58,901 nt of DNA from Pseudomonadota bacterium (GTDB lineage: Bacteria > Myxococcota_A > UBA9042 > GCA-2863065): the NCBI GenBank assembly GCA_005776725.1, contig SXOO01000053.1, positions 1 to 58,901 on the forward strand. Direction: 5' to 3'. The notes below the pieces were generated by a model, which was not told the DNA's origin, searched no databases, and saw nothing but the letters and a program-made list of their open reading frames with translations. This document shows, one piece after another, positions 39,236 to 48,779 of this stretch. Both the position numbers and the translations under genes were made by a program. Every line of letters starts with the position of its first letter. The stretch's first letter is position 1.

Positions 39236-39921
39236 AGCTCGAGGAACTCCCGAATGCGGCTCGGTGTGCCTATCACCACGAGCGTATCGCCCTTCTCTAC
39301 CACGTCCTCGGCGCGCGGGTTGAGGTTGGTCGCCACGCGGAACCGCGACTCACCGAGATCGTCCACGAACGGCGCCCGACTTCGCAGCGCGATGACGTTG
39401 AGCTCGAAGCGGTGGCGTAGGTCCAGCTCCTTGAGGCTGCGTCCGACCAGCGGCTCCACCGCATCCACCTCGATGAGGTGGTGCCCGGTGGGGAGGCTCA
39501 TCCGCTCGTGGAGCTGGGCGGAGAAGATCTGCTGGGCCGCCCGCTTCGCCATCTCCACCTCGGGATTGAAGACGAGCGAGGCGCCAACCAGCTGGAGGAT
39601 CTGCTTGTGGAGATCGTCTACGGCGCGGCCGACGATTCGAGGGATCGACAGCTTTCGAAGCAGAGCCGTGAGCAGGATGGAGGCCTCGCGGTTCGTCCCC
39701 ATCGCTACGATGGCGGTGTCGACCTCGTCGACGCCGCTCGCCTTGAGCGCCTGCTCGTCGGTGGCGTCGAAGCACATCGGGTGGATGCCGGCGTAGCGCT
39801 TCATGGCGTCGCACTTGTCCGCCTCGCTGTCCACGGCCAGGACCTCGGCGCCGAGCTCGGCCAGCGAGATCGCGACGTGGCCACCGAAGCGGCCCAGCCC
39901 GAAGACGGCGAATCGACGCAT
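39226..39921 (-). CDS. Potassium uptake regulatory subunit KtrA/TrkA
   Basis: A 231-aa RCK protein. The N-domain has FAVFGLGRFGGHVA (GxGxxG at 8-13) and acidic strand end VLAVDSEADK for NAD(H) or adenine nucleotide. The C-domain (about 140-231; VEPLVGRSLKELDLR, GDTLVVIGTPSRIREF) is RCK_C, which in KtrA can bind c-di-AMP. It gates the KtrB/TrkH channel from the cytoplasmic face. ATG 39921 lies 2 bp after the KtrB stop. Single-RCK size fits KtrA rather than the double TrkA of E. coli. Confidence 0.93.
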   Translation of the reverse strand: MRRFAVFGLGRFGGHVAISLAELGAEVLAVDSEADKCDAMKRYAGIHPMCFDATDEQALKASGVDEVDTAIVAMGTNREASILLTALLRKLSIPRIVGRAVDDLHKQILQLVGASLVFNPEVEMAKRAAQQIFSAQLHERMSLPTGHHLIEVDAVEPLVGRSLKELDLRHRFELNVIALRSRAPFVDDLGESRFRVATNLNPRAEDVVEKGDTLVVIGTPSRIREFLELCR

Positions 39922-39923
39922 GA

Positions 39924-41672
39924 TTAGCCCACCATGAGCTTGCCTTCCGGCAAGGCGACGGCCGCGCGACCCCGGTCGCCCTCGCCGACGGCGAGCGCCA
40001 TCGACAAGGGGCCGACCCGGCCCGCGAACATGAGGAGGATGAGGACGATCTTCCCTGCGGTCGAGCAGAACGGCGTAATACCGTAAGAGACCCCCACGGT
40101 CGCCAGTGCAGACATGGCCTCGAAGAGCAGGGCGTCGAGGCTCTTGTCGGGCTCGGCCATGAACATGCCTACGACGCCGAGAACGTAAACCGCCGTAAAA
40201 ACAAGGAGAATGGCGATCGATCGCGTCACCAACGACCGCGCGAGCGTGCGATCGCCGAACTCCACGTCGTCACGACCAAGGAGCAACGAGCGCACGCTGA
40301 AGGTAGCGAGCGCCACCGTCGTGGTCTTGACGCCACCGGCCGTGCCGCCCGGGCTCCCGCCGATGTACATGAGGATCAGCGACACCACGAGCGTGGTCCG
40401 GGAGATCTGAGAGAGGTCGACGGTATTGAAGCCGGCGGTTCGGAAGGTGACCGACTGGAAGCTGGCGGCGAGGAGCTTCTCGTCCAGGTCCAGCCCCGCC
40501 AGGGAGTGGTCGAAGTCGAAGTAATAGAACAGGAGGGCACCCACGAAGATGAGGCCCAGGGTGAAAGGGACGACCACCTTCACCTGGAGCGGCCAGCGGG
40601 CCCACAGCGTCTCCACCGGCTGGCGGAAGGTGGCACGGGAGGCGAGCACCGCCACCACGGAGAACCCGAGCCCGCCCAGCACGATCAAGGTCATGACGGT
40701 GAGGTTGACCACCACGTCCCCGCGGAACTGCATGAGGTTGTCCGAGAAGAGGGCGAATCCGGCGTTGTTGAAGGCGCTGATCGAGGTGAACACGGACTGC
40801 CACAGCGCGAGGCCGGTGTCGCCGATGAACGGCTTCAGCCGGCTGAACAGCACGAGGGCCCCAACGAGCTCAATCGCGAACGTGAGCCTGAGGATCACGC
40901 CGAGGCTGCGCTCCATCTTGTGCCGATGTTCCTCTTCCACCGAGGACTGCAGGGCCACGTGCGACCGGGCGTTCAGCTTGCCGCCCAGCGCCACGACCAC
41001 CGCGGCGCTGAGCGTCATGATGCCGAGGCCACCGACCTGAACGAGCACCAACAGCACCACCTGTCCGAAGACCGTGAGGCTCTGGAACTTCGGATTGGCC
41101 TTGTCGTCGTCTGCGCTGTTCACCACCGCGAGGCCCGTGACGCACGTGGCGGAGGTGGCCATGAACGTGGCGTCGAGCGCCGTAAGGCCGTCGCCGTCCG
41201 TGGTGGCGCGAGGGAAGGTCAGGAAGAGGCTGCCGAGCGCTATCGTGCAGACGAACGACACGAGCAGCAGCTTCGTGGGCTGCCCCATGAGCGAGAGGAC
41301 CCGGTCGCGCCCGCCCTGAGTCGCGTACAACGTGCGCCACAGCGTGGAGGCGTGCGACGCCGCGCACGTGGCAGCAGTGAGCCCAGGGCTGGAGAGCGCG
41401 AGCGACGCGCCCGCCAGGACCAGCAGGGCCGACTCCAGCACGAACGAGGGCACTGCCAGCCCCGCCTCCGCAGCCCGCCGTCGCCGCGCCAGGCGGAGCG
41501 CGATGGCCGGACCGAGGAGGCTAAGGAGCGCACCAAGGAGGATTGTGGATGGCTCTACGGCGCCAAACCCCAGGGCGACCACGGTCGCGACCAAGCCCAG
41601 AAGGGCACAGCTCGCCGCGAGCCGCGCCAACAGGACGATTCGCGGGCCGGAGTCCCGGTACGGGGTGAACAT
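39924..41672 (-). CDS. Potassium uptake channel subunit KtrB/TrkH
   Basis: A 582-aa integral membrane protein. Four pore-loop repeats are visible: ATSATCVTGLAVV, ISAFNNAGFALF, VTFRTAGFNTVDL and ALATVGVSYG, each with the single filter Gly of the SKT family. An N-terminal extension of about 140 residues with extra hydrophobic helices precedes the core, as in some TrkH-like proteins. It takes up K+ in exchange with the membrane potential or Na+, gated by the KtrA homologue encoded downstream. ATG 41672 lies 19 bp after the pseudokinase stop, so all four genes 44205-38036 look like one operon. Confidence 0.93.
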   Translation of the reverse strand: MFTPYRDSGPRIVLLARLAASCALLGLVATVVALGFGAVEPSTILLGALLSLLGPAIALRLARRRRAAEAGLAVPSFVLESALLVLAGASLALSSPGLTAATCAASHASTLWRTLYATQGGRDRVLSLMGQPTKLLLVSFVCTIALGSLFLTFPRATTDGDGLTALDATFMATSATCVTGLAVVNSADDDKANPKFQSLTVFGQVVLLVLVQVGGLGIMTLSAAVVVALGGKLNARSHVALQSSVEEEHRHKMERSLGVILRLTFAIELVGALVLFSRLKPFIGDTGLALWQSVFTSISAFNNAGFALFSDNLMQFRGDVVVNLTVMTLIVLGGLGFSVVAVLASRATFRQPVETLWARWPLQVKVVVPFTLGLIFVGALLFYYFDFDHSLAGLDLDEKLLAASFQSVTFRTAGFNTVDLSQISRTTLVVSLILMYIGGSPGGTAGGVKTTTVALATFSVRSLLLGRDDVEFGDRTLARSLVTRSIAILLVFTAVYVLGVVGMFMAEPDKSLDALLFEAMSALATVGVSYGITPFCSTAGKIVLILLMFAGRVGPLSMALAVGEGDRGRAAVALPEGKLMVG

Positions 41673-41691
41673 CGTCGAGGGTGCCCCTACC

Positions 41692-44205
41692 TCACGGTGT
41701 GGGGGCGGACTCCATCGCCTTTCGCGCCTTGGAGATGAACCCGTCGATCAGCTTGTTGGAGGGATCGAGCGCCTTCGCCTTCTCGAAGTACTTCACCGCG
41801 AGCTTGTAGCTCTGGTTGTTGAACGCCTTGTTCCCATTGGCGATCAGCGCCTTCGCCTGAGCCGCCGCATCAGCCGGCTCGGCCTTCGGCTCCGGCTTGG
41901 GCTCCGGCTTGGGCTCCGGCTTGGGCTCCGGCTTGGGCTCCGGCTTGGGCTCCGGCTTGGGCTCCGGCTTGGGCTCCGGCTTGGGCTCCGGCTTGGGCTC
42001 CGGCTTGGGCTCCGGCTTGGGCTCGGGGCGCGGCTTCGGCTCAGGGCGCGGCTTCGGCTTCGGCTTCACCTCGGGTACCGGCACCGGCGCCGGAGCGGCC
42101 ACCGCCGGCTCCGCCTCAGGCGCGGCGGCAGCGGGGGGAGGGGGAGCGGCGGGCTCCTCGGGTTTGACCTCGGGCGCAACCACGGCCGCAACGGGCGGCT
42201 CCGACGGCACCTCCGCTGGGCTCGGCAGCGGCACAGCAGCAACCACCTCGGGCGCAGCTGCCACGGCGGCCTCCGGCGCAACGGCGGGCTCCGAGGGCAC
42301 GGCGGCCATCGCCGAGTCCGCGTCGGGGCTGGGCTCGGCGGGTTGAGCGCCCGCGTCAACGGGCTCAGCCACCGGCACAGGCTCCGGCGCGGGACCGGGC
42401 TCGGGGGCGGCAGCCGGCTCGGCGGGAGCCGCCGCCTCGGCCACGGGCACTGGCTCGGCTGCAGGCGCCGGTGCGGCCGCCTCTCCCGTGGGCGCCGGCT
42501 CCGGAGGTGGCGTAGCGCTCTCCGGGACAGCCAGCTGGCTCGTACTCGGCGCCGGCGCCGGGGGATCCTTCGAGCCACCGAGCTGCACGCCGATGAAGAT
42601 GCCCACCACGATCAACACCGCCATCGCGACGATCCAGAGGGTCTTCTTGTCCTTCGGCGGTGGCGAATCGAAGGTGCTGTCGGCGGCCTCGATCGCCGCC
42701 TGGGCGTCCGCGAACCACTCACCCGTGGCGCTGCGAGGAGGCGCCTTGGGCTCGACGGGCGCGGGTCCGCTGGCACCGCCCTTGATCACCTCGAGCACCG
42801 GGCCCACCGACGTGGACACGACGGGAGCCTCGCGACCCTTGGCGGGTTTCTGCGCTTCGGCCGCGTGGGCGTCGACGCTGGGCATCTCGAGCCGCGTGGG
42901 GCGCTCGAAGGAGCGCAACGCGGGAGCCGGCGGATCGTCGGGCTCGAACTCGGAGGGGACCCGATCCCAAGGCACGTCCTCAGGCCCCGATGGAGGCGGC
43001 GTGAGCGCCGTGGCAGCCGCGCCGACCACCGAGGCGTCTTCCCTGGCGGGCGCGCTGTCGAAGTGCACGTCCGTGACCGCTCCATACACCGCCGTGGGCG
43101 CGTTGAGCCGGGAAGCCTGGGCTTCGTCGGCGACGACGGTGGGGTGCGGCTCCTTCGGGACCTCTCGCGTGGGCGCCATACCGGGCTTGCGTGGCGGCGC
43201 CTTCTTGGGAGGAGGCGCCTTGAGCCCGCCGAATACGAGCGTGGAGTGCTTCTTGTCAGCGACGTCCTCGGCCGAAACAGCCTCGACGGTGCCGTCCACC
43301 TCGGGCTCGGGGGCTCGCTCCTTCTTCGGCGCCGCAGCAGCGATCACCTCGGCGCTCGCGTCCGAGCCAGGATCAGCCGGGACCGCGCCGCCGGGGAACG
43401 CAGCGGCCCGGAATGACTCGAGCGCAGCGATCAGCTCGCCTGGATTGGCCTGGCGCTTCTTCGGGTCCTTCTCGATCGCCTTCGTGACGATGGGCTCGAA
43501 CTCGGCGAGGTTGGCCATGCCCGGCTTCACGAGGCGTAGCGGCAGCGGCTTCTCGTAGACCTGACGCTTGAGCGTGGTCTTCCAGTTGTTCGAGGTGAAG
43601 GCGGGCTTGGCGGTGATGGCCTCGTAAAGAATGAGGCCCAGCGAGTAGAGGTCGGCCGAGGCGTCCGCCGACTTGGCTCCGCAGATCTCGGGAGCGAGGT
43701 ACTCGGCCGTTCCGTAGAACAGGTCGTCCTTGACGGTTCGGCTATAGAGCGGCGCCAGGTGGCGCGCGCCAAAGTCGGTGACGCGCACGAGGCCGCCGTC
43801 TGCGCCCTCGGAGAGCCAGATCGCGGACGGGCTGAGATCGTAATGCGGCGCGCCTGCGGCATGGGCGCGGTCGAGCGCTCGTCCCAGCTGGATCGCCACG
43901 GACGACAGCACGTCCAGCTTCAAGCCGCCGTGGGCCAGCACTCGGGCCAGCGAGCTCCCGGTGGGCGTGAGCGAGACGAGGTACGGCTGTGGTGACGACC
44001 CGCCGTCCACATAAGGCACCACGTGAAAGGAGCCATGTCCGACGACCCGGCGATTCTCGTCGAGCGCCGACTGCACCGCGTTCGCGTCACCGATCGTGAA
44101 GACGCTGAGCAGCACGGAGGCGCCATCGGCCTCGCGCGTTGCTGCGTAGACGGTCCGGACCGAGTTCTGATGGAGTGTCGCCTCGACCCGATAGCCACTG
44201 ATCAT
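41692..44205 (-). CDS. Membrane pseudokinase with PKPE repeats and C-terminal TPR
   Basis: An 837-aa protein. Residues 1-270 have a kinase fold with DFG (144-146) and APE (171-173), but the Gly-rich loop is [11 protein letters not shown] without glycines, the beta-3 Lys is Ser34 (VLLSVF), and the catalytic loop is HYDLSPSAI, keeping Asp123 while Lys and Asn are Ser125 and Ala128. It is therefore a likely pseudokinase. A long Pro/Ala linker follows, then a TM helix (about 521-541), another Ala/Pro/Glu region, the (PKPE)n tract and a final TPR-like motif ([20 protein letters not shown]). PKPE-type tracts can span the periplasm, as in TonB. First gene of the K+-uptake operon. Confidence 0.85.
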   Translation of the reverse strand: MISGYRVEATLHQNSVRTVYAATREADGASVLLSVFTIGDANAVQSALDENRRVVGHGSFHVVPYVDGGSSPQPYLVSLTPTGSSLARVLAHGGLKLDVLSSVAIQLGRALDRAHAAGAPHYDLSPSAIWLSEGADGGLVRVTDFGARHLAPLYSRTVKDDLFYGTAEYLAPEICGAKSADASADLYSLGLILYEAITAKPAFTSNNWKTTLKRQVYEKPLPLRLVKPGMANLAEFEPIVTKAIEKDPKKRQANPGELIAALESFRAAAFPGGAVPADPGSDASAEVIAAAAPKKERAPEPEVDGTVEAVSAEDVADKKHSTLVFGGLKAPPPKKAPPRKPGMAPTREVPKEPHPTVVADEAQASRLNAPTAVYGAVTDVHFDSAPAREDASVVGAAATALTPPPSGPEDVPWDRVPSEFEPDDPPAPALRSFERPTRLEMPSVDAHAAEAQKPAKGREAPVVSTSVGPVLEVIKGGASGPAPVEPKAPPRSATGEWFADAQAAIEAADSTFDSPPPKDKKTLWIVAMAVLIVVGIFIGVQLGGSKDPPAPAPSTSQLAVPESATPPPEPAPTGEAAAPAPAAEPVPVAEAAAPAEPAAAPEPGPAPEPVPVAEPVDAGAQPAEPSPDADSAMAAVPSEPAVAPEAAVAAAPEVVAAVPLPSPAEVPSEPPVAAVVAPEVKPEEPAAPPPPAAAAPEAEPAVAAPAPVPVPEVKPKPKPRPEPKPRPEPKPEPKPEPKPEPKPEPKPEPKPEPKPEPKPEPKPEPKPEPKPEPKAEPADAAAQAKALIANGNKAFNNQSYKLAVKYFEKAKALDPSNKLIDGFISKARKAMESAPTP
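41894..42025. repeat. 12-bp tandem repeat (11 units) encoding Pro-Lys-Pro-Glu
   Basis: Eleven units of ggcttgggctcc (plus-strand reading), identical except for one base in the last. In the pseudokinase gene they encode a TonB-like (PKPE)n rod between the TM helix and the TPR motif. Exact identity suggests recent slippage; length changes keep frame. Confidence 0.93.
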
Positions 44206-44626
44206 CGTTGTCCGCTCCGAAGGCCCGCATTGAGACTACTTGGGGGCCGACCCATAACCCCCGGGCGCCGGGTTCCTCACCCTAGCGCAATCGGCCGCAC
44301 CGAGAACCCGAGCCGCACACCGACCCGGGCCAACCCACCCGGGGCGCGACTCTAGCAGGCCGCGGAGGGGTCGTCACCGGGTGTCGGGCCTGTTCCGCGA
44401 GGTCCCGACCGCCGTCGACGTGTAACTTGCTGGCTCCCCGGCCCCGCTCCACAGCAACGCGCGGCGCGCGGCCCCGGTTCATTGGCGTCCCCGGGGGGGC
44501 ACGCCCGCCCCGATGTCACGCTCTTGCCACACTCACGCCACGGGCCCAAGCTACGGTCCCGCGCAGGTTGCTCTCGGGCGCCCATGACGAAGCAGCTCGA
44601 AGGCACCCCCAGACCGCAGGCAGGCC
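44206..44626. promoter_or_regulatory. 421-bp divergent intergenic region
   Basis: Lies between the minus-strand pseudokinase/ktr operon and the plus-strand response-regulator gene. No credible coding frame, tRNA or CIRCE-like repeat is seen; it is GC-rich with several G/C runs. Both operons must start here, but no convincing -35/-10 pair was identified; TTGCCA at 44524 lacks a partner at normal spacing. Confidence 0.5.
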
Positions 44627-45334
44627 ATGACTGGAATACTCCTCCTCGTGGAAGACGAGGCCGACCTCCGCGAGACCCTCGAGTACAGCCTGGAGCGCGA
44701 AGGCTACGTGGTTCGGTCGGCGGCGACCGGCCGAGAAGCCCTGGCGCAGGCGGGGCTGGAGCCCCCTCCGGATCTCGTGCTCCTCGATCTGATGCTCCCT
44801 GACCTCGCCGGCACGGAGGTCTGTCGCCGGCTCAAGGCCGATCCGAAAACCCGCTCAATCCCCGTGGTCATGGCAACCGCCAAGGGGGACGAGATCGACC
44901 GGGTCGTGGGCTTCGAGGTGGGGGCAGACGACTACGTGATCAAGCCCTACAGCCTCCGTGAGCTGGTGCTGCGCATCCGAGCCGTGCTGCGTCGCACTCG
45001 TGACCGCGACGTCGAGGCCGTGCCCGATCGCCTCACGTTTGGGCGCCTCGTCGTGGAACCCGGCGCCCACCGAGTTTGGGTGGAGGGCGCCGAGGTGCTC
45101 CTCACGGCGCTGGAGTTCAGGTTGCTCGAGCTCTTGATGCGGCGTCGTGGGCGCGTCCAGTCCCGCGAGCAGCTGCTCAGCGATGTTTGGGGGATAACCG
45201 CCGACGTCACCACCCGGACGGTCGACACCCACGTGAAGCGGTTGCGGCAGAAGCTGGGGACCGCGGCCGACCAGATCGAGACCCTCCGTGGGGTCGGCTA
45301 TCGGTTCAGCGAGCCGTCGCCGCGGGGCGCTTGA
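44627..45334 (+). CDS. OmpR/PhoB-family response regulator
   Basis: A 235-aa protein. The receiver domain has LLVEDEADLRETL (acidic pair), LVLLDLMLPD (phospho-acceptor Asp), VVMATAKGDE and DDYVIKPYSLRELVLRI. The C-terminal winged helix ends LTALEFRLLELLMRRRGRVQ-type, then QLLSDVWG, TRTVDTHVKRLRQKLG and ETLRGVGYRF, all typical of PhoB. The sensor kinase gene overlaps by TTGA. Phosphate control is the commonest job of this pair type, but no pho genes are adjacent, so the stimulus is open. Confidence 0.95.
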   Translation: MTGILLLVEDEADLRETLEYSLEREGYVVRSAATGREALAQAGLEPPPDLVLLDLMLPDLAGTEVCRRLKADPKTRSIPVVMATAKGDEIDRVVGFEVGADDYVIKPYSLRELVLRIRAVLRRTRDRDVEAVPDRLTFGRLVVEPGAHRVWVEGAEVLLTALEFRLLELLMRRRGRVQSREQLLSDVWGITADVTTRTVDTHVKRLRQKLGTAADQIETLRGVGYRFSEPSPRGA

Positions 45335-47199
45335 TCAGGCCAGACACCAGCCGCGCGCAGGGGGCCCATCCGCCACGGGACCCTGCGGTCCCCCCCCTTG
45401 CTCGCCTGTCAAGCACCGCACCTTCGGGCACCCGCAAGCTGTACTTCACGGCGCTTGCCCTGCTCGTCTTCATCGGCGGCGGCGCCGGACTCCTCCTCTC
45501 GCACCAGCTCTCGACGTGGGCCGAGGAGGCGCTCGGGGCCGAGCTCACGGCGCAAGCGCGAGCAGCGGCGGCCCTCTGGCAGGACGAGTGCCGGTCACGC
45601 GAGTTGGCGGCTACGCTCACCGCCGCCACGGGGACCCGCGTCGAGCTCTTCCCGATGGCGAAGCGAGACGCGGCGATCACGGCCGACGCGACGGCCGGGG
45701 ACACGGCGCGCGCGGAGTGCGCCGGCGGGCGCACGCCCGGAGAGCCGCCCGGCGACGCGGCGGAGGCGGCGCGCACGGGCCGCCCCGTCTCGCGCCAGAG
45801 TAGCAGCGGCGAGCTCATGGTCTTCGTACCCTCGGCGGACGGGCGTGTGGTGGCCCGCGCGGCACGGGCGAATCCCCCGAGCTCCGGGGGCCATCTCGGG
45901 TGGGCGCTGGCGATCGCCGGCGCGGTCGGGTTGGCGATCGCGCGGGTCATGAGCGGCCTGGCGGCGGGGCTAGCCGCGCGAGAGCTGCGCAACCTGGCCG
46001 AAGCCGCGGCGAATCTCGCCCGCGGCGAGCGACACCGGCTGTCGACAGAAGCCGGCGCCGAGCTCGGAGCGCTGGCCGGCAGTTTCAACAAGCTGAGCGA
46101 GCAGCTCCAACTGCGCCTCGCGGAGCTGGCCGCCAGTCGGAGCCGCCTCGAGGCCGTGCTCGAGACCATGGGGGAGGCGATCCTCGTACTCGACGACGAC
46201 CGCCGCATACGGCTCGCGAACGCGGCCGCCCGCGATGTCTTCGAGCTCGAGGAGCACCCGGAGGGCCGAGCGCTCGTGGACGTGATCCGCAGCCCCGCGC
46301 TGCATCGCCTCGTGGAGGTGGCGAGCGCGGCGGACAATGCCGCGGATGAGGCACCCGAGGGTGCTGCGTCGCCCGAGGGCGAGTTCGAGCTCAGCGCACG
46401 CGGAGCCCCGGGAGCCCCGCGCACGCGGCTGATCCAGGCGCGCTGCAGACGCCTTCGCGATGACCAGGGGCTCCTCGTGGTCGCGGACGACGTCACCGAG
46501 ATCAGGCGCCTCGAGACGATTCGACGTGACTTCGTCGCGAACGTCTCACACGAGCTGAGGACACCGGTGGCCGTGATCCGCGCAAACGCCGAGACGCTGG
46601 CTGCCGGAGGCCTCGGCGACGCCAAGCGAGCCCCCGGCTTCGTGGCCGGAATTCATCGAAACGCAGAGCGACTCGCAAGCCTCATCTCGGACTTACTGGA
46701 CCTGTCGCGGATCGAATCTGGGCGGTGGGCGGTAGACCCGATGCCGCTGTACGTCGCCCCGATCGCCCAGCGGGTCGCGGCCGCGCTAGCGCCGGCGGCG
46801 GAGTCTCGCAAGAGCTCGATTCTGATGAGCATCGCCGCGTCCGCGCGCGCACTGGGAGATCCGCGCGCGATCGAGCAGATCCTGGCCAACCTCGTGGAGA
46901 ACGCGCTGAAGCACTCGCCGGAGGGGTGCACGGTGGAGCTGACCGCGGAGCTCCGCGACGGTTGTCTGCGCATCTGGGTCACCGACGATGGGCCGGGAAT
47001 CAGCACGCCGCATCGCGACCGTGTATTCGAGCGTTTCTACCGTGTGGACCCGGGCCGGTCGCGTGCAGTGGGCGGCACGGGCCTCGGGTTGTCTATCGTG
47101 CGTCATCTGGCGGAGGCCATGAGCGGCGCCGCCGGGCTGGAGCCGCGGGAACCGCACGGGTGCCGCTTCTGGCTGGAGCTACCGGCCGCGCCTACTTGA
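45331..47199 (+). CDS. PhoR-like sensor histidine kinase
   Basis: A 622-aa membrane kinase: TM1 (KLYFTALALLVFIGGGAGLLL), a periplasmic section of about 120 residues, TM2 (WALAIAGAVGLAIARV), HAMP, a PAS-like section (VLETMGEAILVLDDDRRIRLAN), HisKA with FVANVSHELRTPVAV (His phospho-acceptor) and the HATPase with NLVENALKHSP, VTDDGPGIS, FERFYR and GGTGLGLSIV. It autophosphorylates and passes phosphate to the regulator encoded just upstream. Start TTG 45331 (TTGA overlap) is the likely one, since no ATG or GTG precedes TM1 closely; about 30 basic residues come first. The 3' end overlaps the convergent FHA gene by 8 bp. Confidence 0.9.
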   Translation: MIRPDTSRAQGAHPPRDPAVPPLARLSSTAPSGTRKLYFTALALLVFIGGGAGLLLSHQLSTWAEEALGAELTAQARAAAALWQDECRSRELAATLTAATGTRVELFPMAKRDAAITADATAGDTARAECAGGRTPGEPPGDAAEAARTGRPVSRQSSSGELMVFVPSADGRVVARAARANPPSSGGHLGWALAIAGAVGLAIARVMSGLAAGLAARELRNLAEAAANLARGERHRLSTEAGAELGALAGSFNKLSEQLQLRLAELAASRSRLEAVLETMGEAILVLDDDRRIRLANAAARDVFELEEHPEGRALVDVIRSPALHRLVEVASAADNAADEAPEGAASPEGEFELSARGAPGAPRTRLIQARCRRLRDDQGLLVVADDVTEIRRLETIRRDFVANVSHELRTPVAVIRANAETLAAGGLGDAKRAPGFVAGIHRNAERLASLISDLLDLSRIESGRWAVDPMPLYVAPIAQRVAAALAPAAESRKSSILMSIAASARALGDPRAIEQILANLVENALKHSPEGCTVELTAELRDGCLRIWVTDDGPGISTPHRDRVFERFYRVDPGRSRAVGGTGLGLSIVRHLAEAMSGAAGLEPREPHGCRFWLELPAAPT

Positions 47200-48676
47200 G
47201 CGAGAAGGTCATCTCGGTATTGCCGATGCGAACCTCGTCCCCGTCGCGCAGGAACTGCTTGTTGATCTTGCGGCCGTTGACCCAGGTCCCGTTGGTCGAG
47301 TTGAAGTCCGCCAGCTCGTACCGCATCTCTTCGATCTTGATGCCTGCGTGCCGCTTCGACACGCCCTCGTCGCGGATGATGATCCCGTTGCCGTCGAGGC
47401 TACCGATCGTGGTGATCTCCTCGGTGAGGTAGAAGATCTCCCCGGCCAGCGGACCGGTCTTGACGCGGAGGCGCCCCTTGTCGGGCCCAGAGTGTACGTA
47501 GACGGGCCCCGACTCCTCTTGCTCCGCCGGGCGGTTCGACCGCCACTGGCCGATCTTTCGGATCATCCAGATGAAGAAGATGAGCCCGACGAGCGAGCCG
47601 ACGCCGATGCCCACCCACGTGAGGATCTTCTTCCAGTCCGTGGGGGTCGGCGGGATCTTGACCTGCTTCGGGTAGGCTGCGGAGACCTTCTCCTTGTTCG
47701 GCGTCTCCGCGTCCATGCGGAGGGTGACCTTGTCCTCCGACGGGAGGCCGGGGACCTTGACGTCCACCACGTACTGCTTGAGCAGCTGCGGAGCGAGGTC
47801 GCGGATGGCGCCCTCGATCGCCTCGGGCTCGTCCACGCGCTGATAGATACCGTGAGTGCGCTCCGCGAGGCGCGACAGATACGGCAGGAACTGGTCGTCC
47901 TGAAGGAACGCGCCGAAGGCGTAAACCTTGATCCCGGCGTCCACTGCCGACTCGATGACGCCCTCGAGCTTCCGGTCGATGAGCACCTTCCGGGCGCCGG
48001 TGTATTCGCCGAGGCCGTCGGAGACCACGATGAGGATGCGGCGCCGCGGCAGATCGTCGAGGCCGGCCATCTTCTTCACGGTGTCGTCGAGGTGCCGGTA
48101 GAAGTCCGGCGCCTTCGTCTTGACGTCCCCAGCCTCAGCGGTCTCCTCGAGGAAGACCGGCTCCGGCAACGAATCGATGGCCTGCTCGGCGTTCTTGAGG
48201 TTGGTGGTGAACTCCACCACCGGCTCGCGCCCGCCTTCGTTGTAGAGCTCTACACCGAGCCGGATCTTCTGCTTGCCCAGGCTGGTGATGAACGCCCGGA
48301 TCCCGTTCTTTGCCAGGCCGAAGAGCGAGGCCTCGCCCGCGCTCCGCGTGACGTAGCCGCGGTAGTTGGTGAAGAGGACGCCCACCGCGAACTCTTCGCC
48401 CACCTCGGCGAAGGTGCGGAGCTCCACCGAGAGCACCTTCTCGAGTGGCACCGGCTCGTTGTTGACGAAGAAGCTGAGGAGCTTGGGTTCCTGCTTCTCA
48501 ATCGGTTTGTTCGAGGGATCGAGGATGTCTACGTAGTAACGGAGCACCCCCATCTTCTCGTAGGCGGCGGTGTCGACGTAGTCGAGCAGCATGCGGTCGC
48601 CCTGAGCGGCGGCCAAAGAGGCCCATGTGGCGGCGAGGAGCCCTACCAGCGAGGCAATTCGAGCGGAGCGCGGCAT
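47192..48676 (-). CDS. Membrane protein with vWA-like and FHA-like domains
   Basis: A 494-aa protein: signal (ASLVGLLAATWASLAAA), then a vWA-like domain (about 90-290; ILIVVSDGLGEYTGAR, VYAFGAF). The MIDAS DxSxS is not evident at the expected strand (VGVLFTNYRG), so metal binding is doubtful. TM helix about 350-372. The cytoplasmic C-terminus has an FHA domain: TTIGSLDGNGIIIRDEGVSKRHAGI and FNSTNGTWVNGRKI. The Arg of the usual GR (phospho-Thr contact) is Ser here. It may relay periplasmic state to cytoplasmic partners (inference). Neighbour of a second FHA gene. Confidence 0.82.
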   Translation of the reverse strand: MPRSARIASLVGLLAATWASLAAAQGDRMLLDYVDTAAYEKMGVLRYYVDILDPSNKPIEKQEPKLLSFFVNNEPVPLEKVLSVELRTFAEVGEEFAVGVLFTNYRGYVTRSAGEASLFGLAKNGIRAFITSLGKQKIRLGVELYNEGGREPVVEFTTNLKNAEQAIDSLPEPVFLEETAEAGDVKTKAPDFYRHLDDTVKKMAGLDDLPRRRILIVVSDGLGEYTGARKVLIDRKLEGVIESAVDAGIKVYAFGAFLQDDQFLPYLSRLAERTHGIYQRVDEPEAIEGAIRDLAPQLLKQYVVDVKVPGLPSEDKVTLRMDAETPNKEKVSAAYPKQVKIPPTPTDWKKILTWVGIGVGSLVGLIFFIWMIRKIGQWRSNRPAEQEESGPVYVHSGPDKGRLRVKTGPLAGEIFYLTEEITTIGSLDGNGIIIRDEGVSKRHAGIKIEEMRYELADFNSTNGTWVNGRKINKQFLRDGDEVRIGNTEMTFSLK

Positions 48677-48779
48677 GTGCAGAGACTAACAAGGATCGGC
48701 GGACGCTGACCAGTAAGCAGCCGTTGCGCCTGTTGGCGGCGAGACGATCGGGCCCTCGGGCGCGATGGACGGCAGCGCC

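Noticed and set aside
41332..43416. 694-aa plus-strand frame rich in Leu-Arg-Leu-Gly repeats
   Set aside because: Shadow of the PKPE repeats and linker of the pseudokinase gene.
44427..44630. 67-aa plus-strand frame in the 421-bp gap
   Set aside because: No ribosome site, no family, composition typical of random GC-rich frames.
47348..48709. 453-aa plus-strand open frame
   Set aside because: Antisense to the vWA/FHA gene, which has clear domains; the shadow has none.
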